Shown here one piece after another: positions 6,045-11,865 of a DNA stretch of 11,865 nucleotides. Made by a program: the position numbers and the translations under genes. Every line of letters begins with the position of its first letter. Positions within the stretch are counted from its first letter, which is position 1. The notes beneath the pieces are model-generated. The model was given only the letters and a program-made list of their open reading frames with translations, was not told the origin of the DNA and ran no database searches. The stretch comes from Nocardioides sp. (GTDB lineage: Bacteria; Actinomycetota; Actinomycetes; Propionibacteriales; Nocardioidaceae): the NCBI GenBank assembly GCA_021166815.1, contig JAJPEO010000265.1, forward strand, positions 1 to 11,865, read 5' to 3'.

Positions 6045-7226
6045 ATGCCGACCCCTGATGTGCGTCGTGTCACGCAAGAGCAACCGTCGAACGTCCTGCC
6101 ACCCGAGATCGCGGAGCGGCTGCGCGAGGTGGTCCCGACGGTCGCCGACGCCGCCGTGGCAGCGATCATCGACGGGGTCCCGTCCTACGCCAACGCCCTC
6201 TCGGGGCCGATGGGCGACACCATCAACCGGGCCGTACAGCTGGCGCTCGGGGGCTTCCTCAGCCTCGCCGGGCGCAGCGACGCCAGCGCTCCGCAGCCGG
6301 CGGCGATCGAGGCGGCGTACCAGCTGGGGCGCGGCGAGGCCCGCAGCGGCCGCACCATGGAGGCGCTCCTCGCGGCCTACCGCATCGGCGCGCGCGTGTC
6401 GTGGCGCGACATGTCGCGCGAGGTGGTCAAGCACGGGGTCGGCTCGGTGCAGATGTCGCGCTTCGCCGAGCTCGTGTTCGCCTACATCGACGCACTGTCC
6501 GCAGCGTCGGTCAGCGGCCACTCTGACGAGCTCCACAGCACCGGCCAGCTGCGCCAGCGCAACCTGGTCCGGCTCGTCCGCGCCCTGCTGAGCAGGGCGG
6601 AGCCCGAGGCGGTCGTCGCCGCGGCCGAGCGGGCCGGCTGGGCTCCCCCGGGGGCGCTCACGGCCGTGCTGCTGCCGGAGTCGCAGATCGCGTCGGCGCT
6701 CTCCGCCGTCGACCCGGCGACGCTCCACCACACCGAGGACGTCGCCGCCCTGCCGCCCGGCACCGGGCTGCTGCTCGTCCCCACCACCGGCTCCGCGTCC
6801 TCGCGCAGCGCGCTGCTGCAGCACCTGCGCGGCACCGACGCCGTCGTGGGACCGGCAGTGACCTGGCTGGAGGTCGCGGCCTCGTTCGACCGCGCCCTGC
6901 GCTGCCAGGCGCTGGGCCTCGACGGCCTCGTGGACTCCGACGAGCACCTCGCCGCCCTGGTGCTCGCCTCCGACCCCGCGGCCCGGGCGGCCCTGCGCGC
7001 CCGCGTCCTGGCCCCGCTCGCCGACCTTCGCCCCTCCTCGGCGGAGAAGCTCACCGAGACCCTGCGCGCCTGGCTCCTGCACCATGGCCGTCGCGAGGCC
7101 GTCGCTGAGGCGCTGTTCGTGCACCCGCAGACCGTGCGCTACCGCGTCTCGCAGCTCAGGGAGGCGTACGGCGACCTCCTCGACGACCCGGACTTCGTGC
7201 TCGACGCGACCCTGGCGCTGGCCTGA
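6045..7226 (+). CDS. PucR-family transcriptional regulator with RsbRD-like N-terminal domain
   Basis: This 393-residue regulator ends in the PucR C-terminal helix-turn-helix: LRAWLLHHGRREAVAEALFV followed by HPQTVRYRVSQLREAYG, residues about 340-376. That module pairs a helical segment with a recognition helix around TVRYRV and is normally found at the extreme C-terminus, as here. Residues about 18-155 are all-helical and resemble the RsbRD N-terminal domain seen in many actinobacterial PucR proteins (EIAERLREVVPTVADAAVAA). Residues 200-300 match the GGDEF-like middle domain of CdaR regulators in position only, with no catalytic motif. Divergent orientation to the reductase-desaturase operon, with a 104-bp shared region, makes this operon its likely target, perhaps in response to an acyl ligand or membrane state; the ligand is unknown. 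ATG 6045 is supported by GGAGG four bases upstream. Confidence 0.85.
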   Translation: MPTPDVRRVTQEQPSNVLPPEIAERLREVVPTVADAAVAAIIDGVPSYANALSGPMGDTINRAVQLALGGFLSLAGRSDASAPQPAAIEAAYQLGRGEARSGRTMEALLAAYRIGARVSWRDMSREVVKHGVGSVQMSRFAELVFAYIDALSAASVSGHSDELHSTGQLRQRNLVRLVRALLSRAEPEAVVAAAERAGWAPPGALTAVLLPESQIASALSAVDPATLHHTEDVAALPPGTGLLLVPTTGSASSRSALLQHLRGTDAVVGPAVTWLEVAASFDRALRCQALGLDGLVDSDEHLAALVLASDPAARAALRARVLAPLADLRPSSAEKLTETLRAWLLHHGRREAVAEALFVHPQTVRYRVSQLREAYGDLLDDPDFVLDATLALA

Positions 7227-7237
7227 TCTCGACGCAG

Positions 7238-7257
7238 CCGGGTGGAACTTCACCCGG
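7238..7257. terminator. Hairpin between convergent regulator and amidohydrolase genes
   Basis: CCGGGTG (7238-7244) pairs perfectly with CACCCGG (7251-7257) around the six-base loop GAACTT. It lies 12 bases after the regulator stop and overlaps the end of the convergent amidohydrolase gene. It has no U-tract, but its place between two convergent genes favours a shared bidirectional terminator. Confidence 0.55.
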
Positions 7258-8737
7258 GCCCGGACACCTGCCGCCCGCCCACCCACGTGGCCACGACATG
7301 CTCGGCGAAGCCGCGCAGGCGCGCCGCGTGGGCGGCGTCGGAGTCACCGGAGAGCGGGTCGGCGTCGAGCAGGACCAGGTCTCCGGGGTGGCCGGGCGCG
7401 ATCGTGCCCCAGCCGTCGGTGGACGCGGCCAGCGCCTCCCGGGCGGTGATCGACTGCTCGGGGTGCCACGCCTCGCGCTCGTCGCCGGAGCGGTGCACGG
7501 CGGCGGCGACCGCGAGCCACGGGTCGAGCGGCGAGACCGGGGCGTCCGAGCCGAGCGCGATGTCGACCCCGGCGTCGACCATCCACCGCAGCGCGAAGCA
7601 CCGCTCACCACGGCCCGGCCACAGGCGGTCGGTGACGTCGCGGTCGTCGACGAGGTGGGCGGGCTGCACCGACGCCCTGACACCGAGGTCGGCGAGGCGG
7701 CGTACGTCCTCCTGCGTGGTCAGCTGCACGTGCTCGACGCTGCCGCGGGCCCCGGTGTCGGCGATCGCGTCAAGGGCCTCGGTGACGGCGCGGTCACCGA
7801 TCGCGTGGACCGCCACGTCGAGGCCGCCGGCGACGCCGCGGCGCAGCAGGGCGCGCAGCTCCTCGGGGGTCTGGTTGGGCTGGCCGTGCGGGAAGCCGAG
7901 CACCGCCTTCTCGGCGTAAGGCTCGCAGCACCACGCCGTGCGGGTGTTGAGGGAGCCGTCGCTGATGACCTTGAGCGGGCCCATGGTGAGCCGGTCGTCG
8001 CCGGCCAGCGGGTCACCGGTGCGCAGGCCCCGGTCGAGGACGTCGTCCAGGCCGGCGGCGTACGTCGCCATCCGCACGCGGACCACGTCGGCGCCCGCCT
8101 GCCAGCGGTGGACCCAGTCGTCGACGCCACCGCTGAACTCGAAGTCCACCAGGCCCACCACGCCCTGCGCGGCGGCTGTCTCCATGGCGCGGCGGTAGGC
8201 GTCGGGGCCCGTGCCGTCGTCGCCCCAGACGGTCGCGAGCCGGCCGTAGGCCTGGAACCACTCCCCCTCGCTGACCACGCCCTCCCGGGTCGGCAGCGCC
8301 AGCGCCTTGAGCGCGATCGTGTTGAGCCAGCCGTGGTGCCCGTCGCCGGCGATGAGGATGACCGGCTGGTCGGTCTCGATGGCGTCGAGGTGCGACACGA
8401 CCGGGTTGTCGTCCCAGGCGGTGGGGCGGTGGCCCCAGCCGATCACCGGCTGGTCGGGCCGCTCCGCCAGGCGCTCGCGCACCCGTGACACCGCCTCGGC
8501 GGCCGACCGCGCCCCCGCGAGGTCCAGGCGCGCCGACGTCAGGGCCCACTGGCCGAGGTGCACGTGCTGGTCCCACAGCCCCGGCATCAGCCATCGCCCG
8601 TCAGCGTCGTACGGCGCCTCGCCGCCGGCCGTGAGCCCCGGGCCCACCGCCCTCACGCGGCCGCCCTCGACCAGCACGTCGACAGGGGTGGTCACGGAGG
8701 TGGTGAGGCCCACGAGGCGGGCGTTGCGGAGGAGCAT
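7250..8737 (-). CDS. YtcJ-family amidohydrolase
   Basis: This 495-residue metal-dependent hydrolase belongs to the amidohydrolase 3 / YtcJ-like group, related to N-substituted formamide deformylase NfdA. Evidence includes the N-terminal composite-sandwich start (MLLRNARLVG...VLVEGGRVRAVG), metal-site H58-V-H60 in GLWDQHVHLG, K256 in MGPLKVISDGSLNTRTA (the possible bridging lysine region), H311 in HAIGDRA, E335-H336 in VEHVQ, and D398 in LGSDAPVSPLDPW. The C-terminal strands (GDLVLLDADPL...VVATWVGGRQV) complete the family fold. Length is slightly below the usual 520-550. No signal peptide is present, so it is cytoplasmic. The substrate cannot be assigned; family members cleave amide or related C-N bonds. 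The start ATG 8737 has TAGCGT six bases upstream and no Shine-Dalgarno, consistent with a leaderless message. It stands alone and is divergent from a secreted-protein gene. Confidence 0.9.
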   Translation of the reverse strand: MLLRNARLVGLTTSVTTPVDVLVEGGRVRAVGPGLTAGGEAPYDADGRWLMPGLWDQHVHLGQWALTSARLDLAGARSAAEAVSRVRERLAERPDQPVIGWGHRPTAWDDNPVVSHLDAIETDQPVILIAGDGHHGWLNTIALKALALPTREGVVSEGEWFQAYGRLATVWGDDGTGPDAYRRAMETAAAQGVVGLVDFEFSGGVDDWVHRWQAGADVVRVRMATYAAGLDDVLDRGLRTGDPLAGDDRLTMGPLKVISDGSLNTRTAWCCEPYAEKAVLGFPHGQPNQTPEELRALLRRGVAGGLDVAVHAIGDRAVTEALDAIADTGARGSVEHVQLTTQEDVRRLADLGVRASVQPAHLVDDRDVTDRLWPGRGERCFALRWMVDAGVDIALGSDAPVSPLDPWLAVAAAVHRSGDEREAWHPEQSITAREALAASTDGWGTIAPGHPGDLVLLDADPLSGDSDAAHAARLRGFAEHVVATWVGGRQVSGPG

Positions 8738-8743
8738 GGGGCA

Positions 8744-8749
8744 ACGCTA
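8744..8749 (-). promoter_or_regulatory. Leaderless -10 element (TAGCGT) of the amidohydrolase gene
   Basis: On the minus strand TAGCGT is followed by six bases (TGCCCC) and ATG 8737. The hexamer and its spacing are identical to those upstream of the gene starting at 3392. No -35 match is visible 16-19 bp upstream, where the divergent gene's own start region lies. Confidence 0.6.
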
Positions 8750-8762
8750 GGCGACGCCTCGA

Positions 8763-8768
8763 TAGGTT
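8763..8768 (+). promoter_or_regulatory. Leaderless -10 element (TAGGTT) of the secreted-protein gene
   Basis: TAGGTT matches TAnnnT and is followed by six bases (GGTCCC) and ATG 8775. No Shine-Dalgarno is present. It lies 13 bp from the oppositely oriented -10 of the amidohydrolase gene, so the two promoters share a 37-bp intergenic region. Confidence 0.6.
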
Positions 8769-8774
8769 GGTCCC

Positions 8775-9407
8775 ATGACCAGACGGGGGTTCTCGGTGCT
8801 CGCGCTGCTGGTGGTGCTCGGCGCCATCGGCGGATACGCCGCATCTGCGCTGGCGGGCGAGCAGCCCACCGCGTCGGGTGCGCCCGTCCCCGCCCACGCG
8901 AGCGCTCCGGACTACCCTGCGGACCCGCCGCCGGTGCTCGTGCCCGACACCGACTACCCCGTCCTGCAGCCCGGCATCGCGATGGCCCGGGGCTCGGTCG
9001 GCTCGGACGCGTTCGCGCTGGTCTTCCCGGTCCCGAAGGGCTGGGACATGACGCGCAGCTCCTCGGCCGAGACGAAGTGGTACCCGCCGGACAACCCCGG
9101 CTACACCTACGGCCTGCGCGTGGAGCAGACCGACGCCCTGCGCGCGAGCATCGCCGCCACGCTCGCCGACCGCGTCAACGACCTCACGGAGGCCGAGGAC
9201 CACCTCGAGGTCGTCTCGCGCACCGCCGACTCCCTCCACTTCACCTACGTCACCGACGACCGGCTGCGCCACGGCCTGCTGCGCTGGATGGACCTCACCG
9301 GGTCGGGCATCGCCGAGGTCGAGATCTCGGTCAACGGCCGCGAGGCCGACCTGCCGGGGATGGAGGCCCTCATCGACGCGGTGGCCCGGGGGATGCGCCG
9401 CCGCTAG
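8775..9407 (+). CDS. Secreted protein of unknown function
   Basis: This 210-residue protein has a classical Sec signal: a short basic start (TRR), a hydrophobic core at residues 6-25 and an A-L-A site near 25-27. There is no lipobox cysteine. A Pro/Ala-rich linker (28-65) leads to a compact domain (about 75-208) that opens with ALVFPVPKGWDM and contains alternating strands and a helix (DALRASIAATLADRVNDL). The F-P-V-P-x-G-W opening resembles small extracellular domains such as the LpqN/PsbP-Mog1 group, and the ectodomain of the neighbouring kinase opens in a similar way (SVTVPEAW). This is a loose fold-level impression. The mature part contains no cysteine. It converges on the kinase gene with only six bases between the stop codons and is divergent from the amidohydrolase gene. 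I do not assign a function. Confidence 0.75.
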   Translation: MTRRGFSVLALLVVLGAIGGYAASALAGEQPTASGAPVPAHASAPDYPADPPPVLVPDTDYPVLQPGIAMARGSVGSDAFALVFPVPKGWDMTRSSSAETKWYPPDNPGYTYGLRVEQTDALRASIAATLADRVNDLTEAEDHLEVVSRTADSLHFTYVTDDRLRHGLLRWMDLTGSGIAEVEISVNGREADLPGMEALIDAVARGMRRR

Positions 9408-9413
9408 TCCGGC

Positions 9414-10883
9414 TCACATCCCGTGCAGGGCGACCGAGTCCAGCACGCGGTTGGCCTCGGCCTGGGAGTCGCTGCGCACCTGCACCCACATCAGCTGGTT
9501 GGACGTCGCCCGCACGACCCGCTCGACCCGCACGTCCGACCCCGGGCAGTCGCTGAACACCACGGTCACGGAGGCGTCACCGTCCTGGAGGTCCTCCACC
9601 GGCGGCCGCGACGTCCGGCACTCCGGGTGCTGGGGCACCTCCTCGGGCAGCCTGGCGCCCGCGAGCAGCGCGACGAACACGCCGGGGTCGGCCGAGTCCT
9701 TCGCGCCCCAGCCCTCGGCCGCCCCCGCCGCCAACGACGGGAACGTCACCTCGGAGTCGCGCGGGGTCCACTCGTCGGGCTCGACCGACGCGGTCCACGC
9801 CTCCGGCACGGTCACCGAGATCGTGCCCGTGCTGTCGGTGAGGGTCCGCTCGGTGGAGGACACGCGCTCGACCGCCCACCCCGCCGCGACACCCGCCGCC
9901 ACCGCGAGGACACCGGCGAGGACCCGCCGGGAACGGCGTACGGGACGCGACGGCGGGAGGGACGGCACGGGTGGCAGCGCTTCCACCGGGGCGGTGTGCT
10001 CCGGCCGAGGAGCCGCCTGGGTCAGCTCGGGGTCGACGGGGATCCACGCCTCGGGCGCCACGCCGACGCACTCGCCCATCGCCTCGGTGAGCGCGGCCAC
10101 GAACGACTCGACGTCGGGAAAGCGGCCGTCGCGGTCGGGGCTCAGCCCGCGCCGGACCACTGCCTCCACCTCGGGGGGACAGCGATCGCCCATCGGCGCC
10201 GGGGGCCGCGGGTCGGCCGCGGCGCTGAGGGTCTGGTGGTCGTAGGGCGCACGGCCGGCGAGCAGGTGGTAGGAGAGCGCCGCGAGGGAGTACTGGTCGG
10301 CACGCGCGTCCAGCCGCTCGCCCCGCGCCTGCTCGGGGGCGACGTAGCTGGGCGTGCCGCCGATCATCGTCAGCCGCGACGACATGTCCATCGCCTTGCC
10401 CAGCCCCAGGTCGCCGAGCATCGCGATCACCTGCGTGGAGCGGCCGTGGTCGACGGTGCGGAACAGCACGTTGGCGGGCTTGACGTCGCGGTGCAGCACG
10501 TCGCGGTCGTGCAGCGCGGCGAGGCCGTGCGCCACCTGGCCGATGACGTGCAGCGCCTGCGACGGCGAGAGCGGCGCGAGCTCGAGGCGGTCGGCGAGGG
10601 TGCCCTGGTCGGCGTACGACATGACGAGGTAGGGGCGGCCGTCGTCGAGCTCGCCGGCGTCGTAGACCGTCACCACGTGGGGGGACTCGACCTTGCGCAG
10701 GAAGCGCCCCTCCTCGACGAAGCGCCGCCGGACGTGGAAGTCCTCGGTCCAGTTGTCGGCGAGCACCTTGATCGCCACTGGCGAGTCGAGGTGTTCGTCG
10801 TAGGCGAGCCAGACGGTCGCGAAGGCACCCGCCCCGATGCGGCGACGCACCGGGTAACGACCGAGACGAGAAGGGGCGACCAC
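9414..10883 (-). CDS. Transmembrane serine/threonine protein kinase with extracellular domain
   Basis: A 489-residue receptor-like Hanks-type kinase. The catalytic domain (about residues 8-268) shows the glycine loop GAGAFATV (17-24), V-A-I-K39 for ATP anchoring, a likely helix-C Glu near 57-58, H131-R-D133-V-K135-PAN in the catalytic loop, D158-L-G160 in place of the common DFG, and APEQ (182-185). The activation segment TMIGGTPSY holds plausible autophosphorylation threonines. A Pro-rich juxtamembrane linker (280-315) and a basic stop (RRSRR) precede one helix at about 321-340. The extracellular part (341-489) has two cysteines (C422 and C446), opens with ISVTVPEAW and is not a PASTA domain. 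It is divergent from an ECF-type sigma gene with 20 bp between start codons, so the sigma factor or its output is a candidate substrate. GTG 10883 is supported by GATAAT six bases upstream. Confidence 0.93.
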   Translation of the reverse strand: MVAPSRLGRYPVRRRIGAGAFATVWLAYDEHLDSPVAIKVLADNWTEDFHVRRRFVEEGRFLRKVESPHVVTVYDAGELDDGRPYLVMSYADQGTLADRLELAPLSPSQALHVIGQVAHGLAALHDRDVLHRDVKPANVLFRTVDHGRSTQVIAMLGDLGLGKAMDMSSRLTMIGGTPSYVAPEQARGERLDARADQYSLAALSYHLLAGRAPYDHQTLSAAADPRPPAPMGDRCPPEVEAVVRRGLSPDRDGRFPDVESFVAALTEAMGECVGVAPEAWIPVDPELTQAAPRPEHTAPVEALPPVPSLPPSRPVRRSRRVLAGVLAVAAGVAAGWAVERVSSTERTLTDSTGTISVTVPEAWTASVEPDEWTPRDSEVTFPSLAAGAAEGWGAKDSADPGVFVALLAGARLPEEVPQHPECRTSRPPVEDLQDGDASVTVVFSDCPGSDVRVERVVRATSNQLMWVQVRSDSQAEANRVLDSVALHGM

Positions 10884-10889
10884 GCGGGC

Positions 10890-10895
10890 ATTATC
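10890..10895 (-). promoter_or_regulatory. -10 element (GATAAT) of the kinase gene, leaderless
   Basis: On the minus strand GATAAT differs from TATAAT at one base and is followed by GCCCGC and then GTG 10883. The spacing of six bases is the same as at the other leaderless starts. It overlaps by four bases the -10 of the divergent sigma-factor gene. Confidence 0.6.
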
Positions 10896-10897
10896 GT
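10892..10897 (+). promoter_or_regulatory. -10 element (TATCGT) of the sigma-factor gene, leaderless
   Basis: TATCGT matches TAnnnT and is followed by six bases (GCAGGA) and ATG 10904. AGGA in the spacer is too close to serve as a normal Shine-Dalgarno. No -35 match is seen upstream, where the sequence is kinase coding DNA. An ECF-type -35 motif (AAC-like) is also not evident at the right distance. Confidence 0.6.
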
Positions 10898-10903
10898 GCA
10901 GGA

Positions 10904-11482
10904 ATGGTGACTTCGGGGGACCACGGGCCGGCTTTGACGCCGGATGACGTCGACGAGCTGGCCAGACGCGCCCACGACGGCGACCGGGAGGCGCTCGAGG
11001 ACCTGCTCCGGGCGCTCCGGCCGCGGGTGCTGCACATCTGCCGTGGCGTGCTGCCGTTCAACGGCGACGCGGAGGACGCGTGCCAGGAGGCGCTCATCAA
11101 CGTGGCCACCAAGATCGGCAGCTGGGGAGGCCGCGGACGGTTCACCACGTGGTTGCACGTGGTCGCGGTCAACAGCGCCCGCTCGACCTACCGCCGCCTC
11201 AAGAACCTCGCGACGCCCGTCGACACCGTGGACCACGCCCACGACCGCCCGGACCCGCGCACCACGAGCGTCATCGCCGGCACCCACCTCGACCTGCTCG
11301 AGGCGATGGAGGTCCTCGAGCGCGAGCACCCCCAGCTCGTCGAGCCGCTGCTGCTGCGCGACGTGTACGGCCTGCCCTACGACGAGATCGCCGCACTGGT
11401 CGGCGCCCCCCTCGGCACGATCAAGGCCCAGATCCACCACGGCCGCAAGCTGGCCCGCCCACTGCTGCGCGGTGATGCGTGA
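10904..11482 (+). CDS. ECF-type RNA polymerase sigma factor
   Basis: This 192-residue sigma-70 family protein has only regions 2 and 4, as in ECF factors. Region 2 spans about residues 24-101: DREALEDLLRALRPRVLHIC, the core-binding G-DAED-ACQEALINV (54-67), and the -10 recognition stretch RFTTWLHVVAVNSARSTYRR (79-98). After a linker, region 4 (about 130-187) carries LVEPLLLRDVYGLPYDEIAA, then a helix-turn-helix ending GTIKAQIHHGRKLARPLL. It directs RNA polymerase to a specific promoter set. No anti-sigma gene is visible; the divergent neighbour is a transmembrane kinase, and kinase-linked ECF groups are known. The acidic DAED patch is intact, unlike EcfP-type factors in which phosphorylation substitutes for it. 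The stop codon overlaps the start of a lipoprotein peptidase gene (GTGA), indicating translational coupling. The start is ATG 10904. Confidence 0.92.
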   Translation: MVTSGDHGPALTPDDVDELARRAHDGDREALEDLLRALRPRVLHICRGVLPFNGDAEDACQEALINVATKIGSWGGRGRFTTWLHVVAVNSARSTYRRLKNLATPVDTVDHAHDRPDPRTTSVIAGTHLDLLEAMEVLEREHPQLVEPLLLRDVYGLPYDEIAALVGAPLGTIKAQIHHGRKLARPLLRGDA

Positions 11483-11865
11483 GCCGGCTCGCGCCCTGCG
11501 CCCGGCCGCTGGTCGCGCTGGCCCTGGTCGCGCTGCTCGCCGGCTGCTCCACCGAGAACGACACCGCGCCGCTCGCGAGCCCCGAGGCGGCGCCCACCGC
11601 CGTCCCGACCAGCGCGGCCGCCGAGCCCGACCTCGACCTGGCCGTCTCCCGGCCGCTCAGGGACAGCCTCTACCCCGCCGTCGGCGACCCGGGTGTCGAC
11701 GCGCTCCACTACGACCTCGACCTCACCTGGGACCCCGGTCTCCGGCGCTTCTCGGGCGTCGCCACCATCACCTTCCGCGCCACTCGCGACGCCCGGCGGT
11801 TCCGGCTCGACCTGGTCCGCGAGCTGGCCGTGAGCGAGGCGGCCCTCGACGGCCAGCGCGTCACC
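11479..11865 (+). CDS. Lipoprotein M1-family metallopeptidase (N-terminal part)
   Basis: The frame stays open for 129 codons to the window end. It starts at GTG 11479, inside the sigma-factor stop (GTGA), which suggests translational coupling. A lipoprotein signal is clear: MSRLAPCARP, a Leu/Val/Ala-rich core, then L20-A-G-C23 followed by STEND. A low-complexity Ala/Pro/Glu linker (27-53) separates the lipid anchor from the folded part. Residues about 64-129 match the N-terminal beta domain of aminopeptidase N-like M1 peptidases, with SLYPAVGDPGVDALHYDLDL, an FSGVATITFRAT strand and RFRLDL. The GxMEN and HExxH-E zinc motifs should lie beyond the window, so activity cannot be checked. The protein is expected to be anchored on the outer face of the membrane and to trim peptides there. 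It may be a target or partner of the upstream sigma factor. Confidence 0.85.
   Translation, partial: MSRLAPCARPLVALALVALLAGCSTENDTAPLASPEAAPTAVPTSAAAEPDLDLAVSRPLRDSLYPAVGDPGVDALHYDLDLTWDPGLRRFSGVATITFRATRDARRFRLDLVRELAVSEAALDGQRVT

Noticed and set aside
9423..10910. A 495-codon open frame on the plus strand, opposite the kinase gene.
   Set aside because: It is Arg/His/Gly/Val-rich shadow sequence antisense to a kinase whose motifs are all present.
1..11865. CRISPR arrays, insertion sequences, attachment sites next to the tRNA, or phage genes.
   Set aside because: I found no regular direct repeats, no transposase or integrase frame, and no duplicated tRNA 3' end in the window.

Overview
The window looks like chromosomal DNA from a high-GC actinobacterium, most probably Nocardioides or another member of the Nocardioidaceae. 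This rests on the very GC-rich coding sequence with many shadow frames, the GTG starts, several genes that look leaderless with a TAnnnT -10 hexamer just upstream of the start codon, and recognisable actinobacterial gene neighbourhoods. I see no transposase, phage gene, CRISPR array or break in coding style. The region reads as ordinary chromosome with a few notable regulatory arrangements. The genus is an inference.

Left part (1-2300): the C-terminal end of a class A penicillin-binding protein with a KTGT box and one PASTA domain, a convergent GatB/YqeY-domain gene, and a divergent membrane-anchored metallophosphoesterase. A PonA2-type PBP beside a metallophosphoesterase matches the ponA2-Rv3683 neighbourhood of mycobacteria. 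Next (2300-3400) come a tRNA-Pro(CGG) gene with its own promoter and a downstream hairpin, a small four-helix membrane protein, and an 85-residue orphan gene.

Central part (3490-7230): a lipid-modification module. A ferredoxin-NAD(P)H reductase-type flavoprotein with a C-terminal 2Fe-2S domain lies upstream of, and is probably co-transcribed with, a membrane fatty-acid desaturase of the DesA3 type. This is the same pairing as mycobacterial DesA3 with Rv3230c, where the reductase supplies electrons to the diiron desaturase. A PucR-type helix-turn-helix regulator with an RsbRD-like N-terminal region is divergent from them across a 104-bp intergenic region and is the natural candidate regulator.

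Right part (7250-11865): a YtcJ-family amidohydrolase on the minus strand is divergent from a small secreted protein. That gene converges, with 6 bp between stops, on a transmembrane serine/threonine kinase. The kinase is in turn divergent, with only 20 bp between start codons, from an ECF-type sigma factor. The sigma gene overlaps the start of a lipoprotein M1-family metallopeptidase by 4 bases; the peptidase runs off the window end. The kinase, sigma factor and peptidase look like one signalling unit: extracellular cue, kinase, sigma factor, envelope peptidase. Their two predicted -10 elements physically overlap.

The most interesting signal is at promoter level. At five start codons (3392-, 8737-, 8775+, 10883-, 10904+) a good -10-like hexamer sits exactly 6 nt upstream. 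This implies leaderless transcripts and, at 10884-10903, overlapping divergent promoters that could be mutually exclusive.
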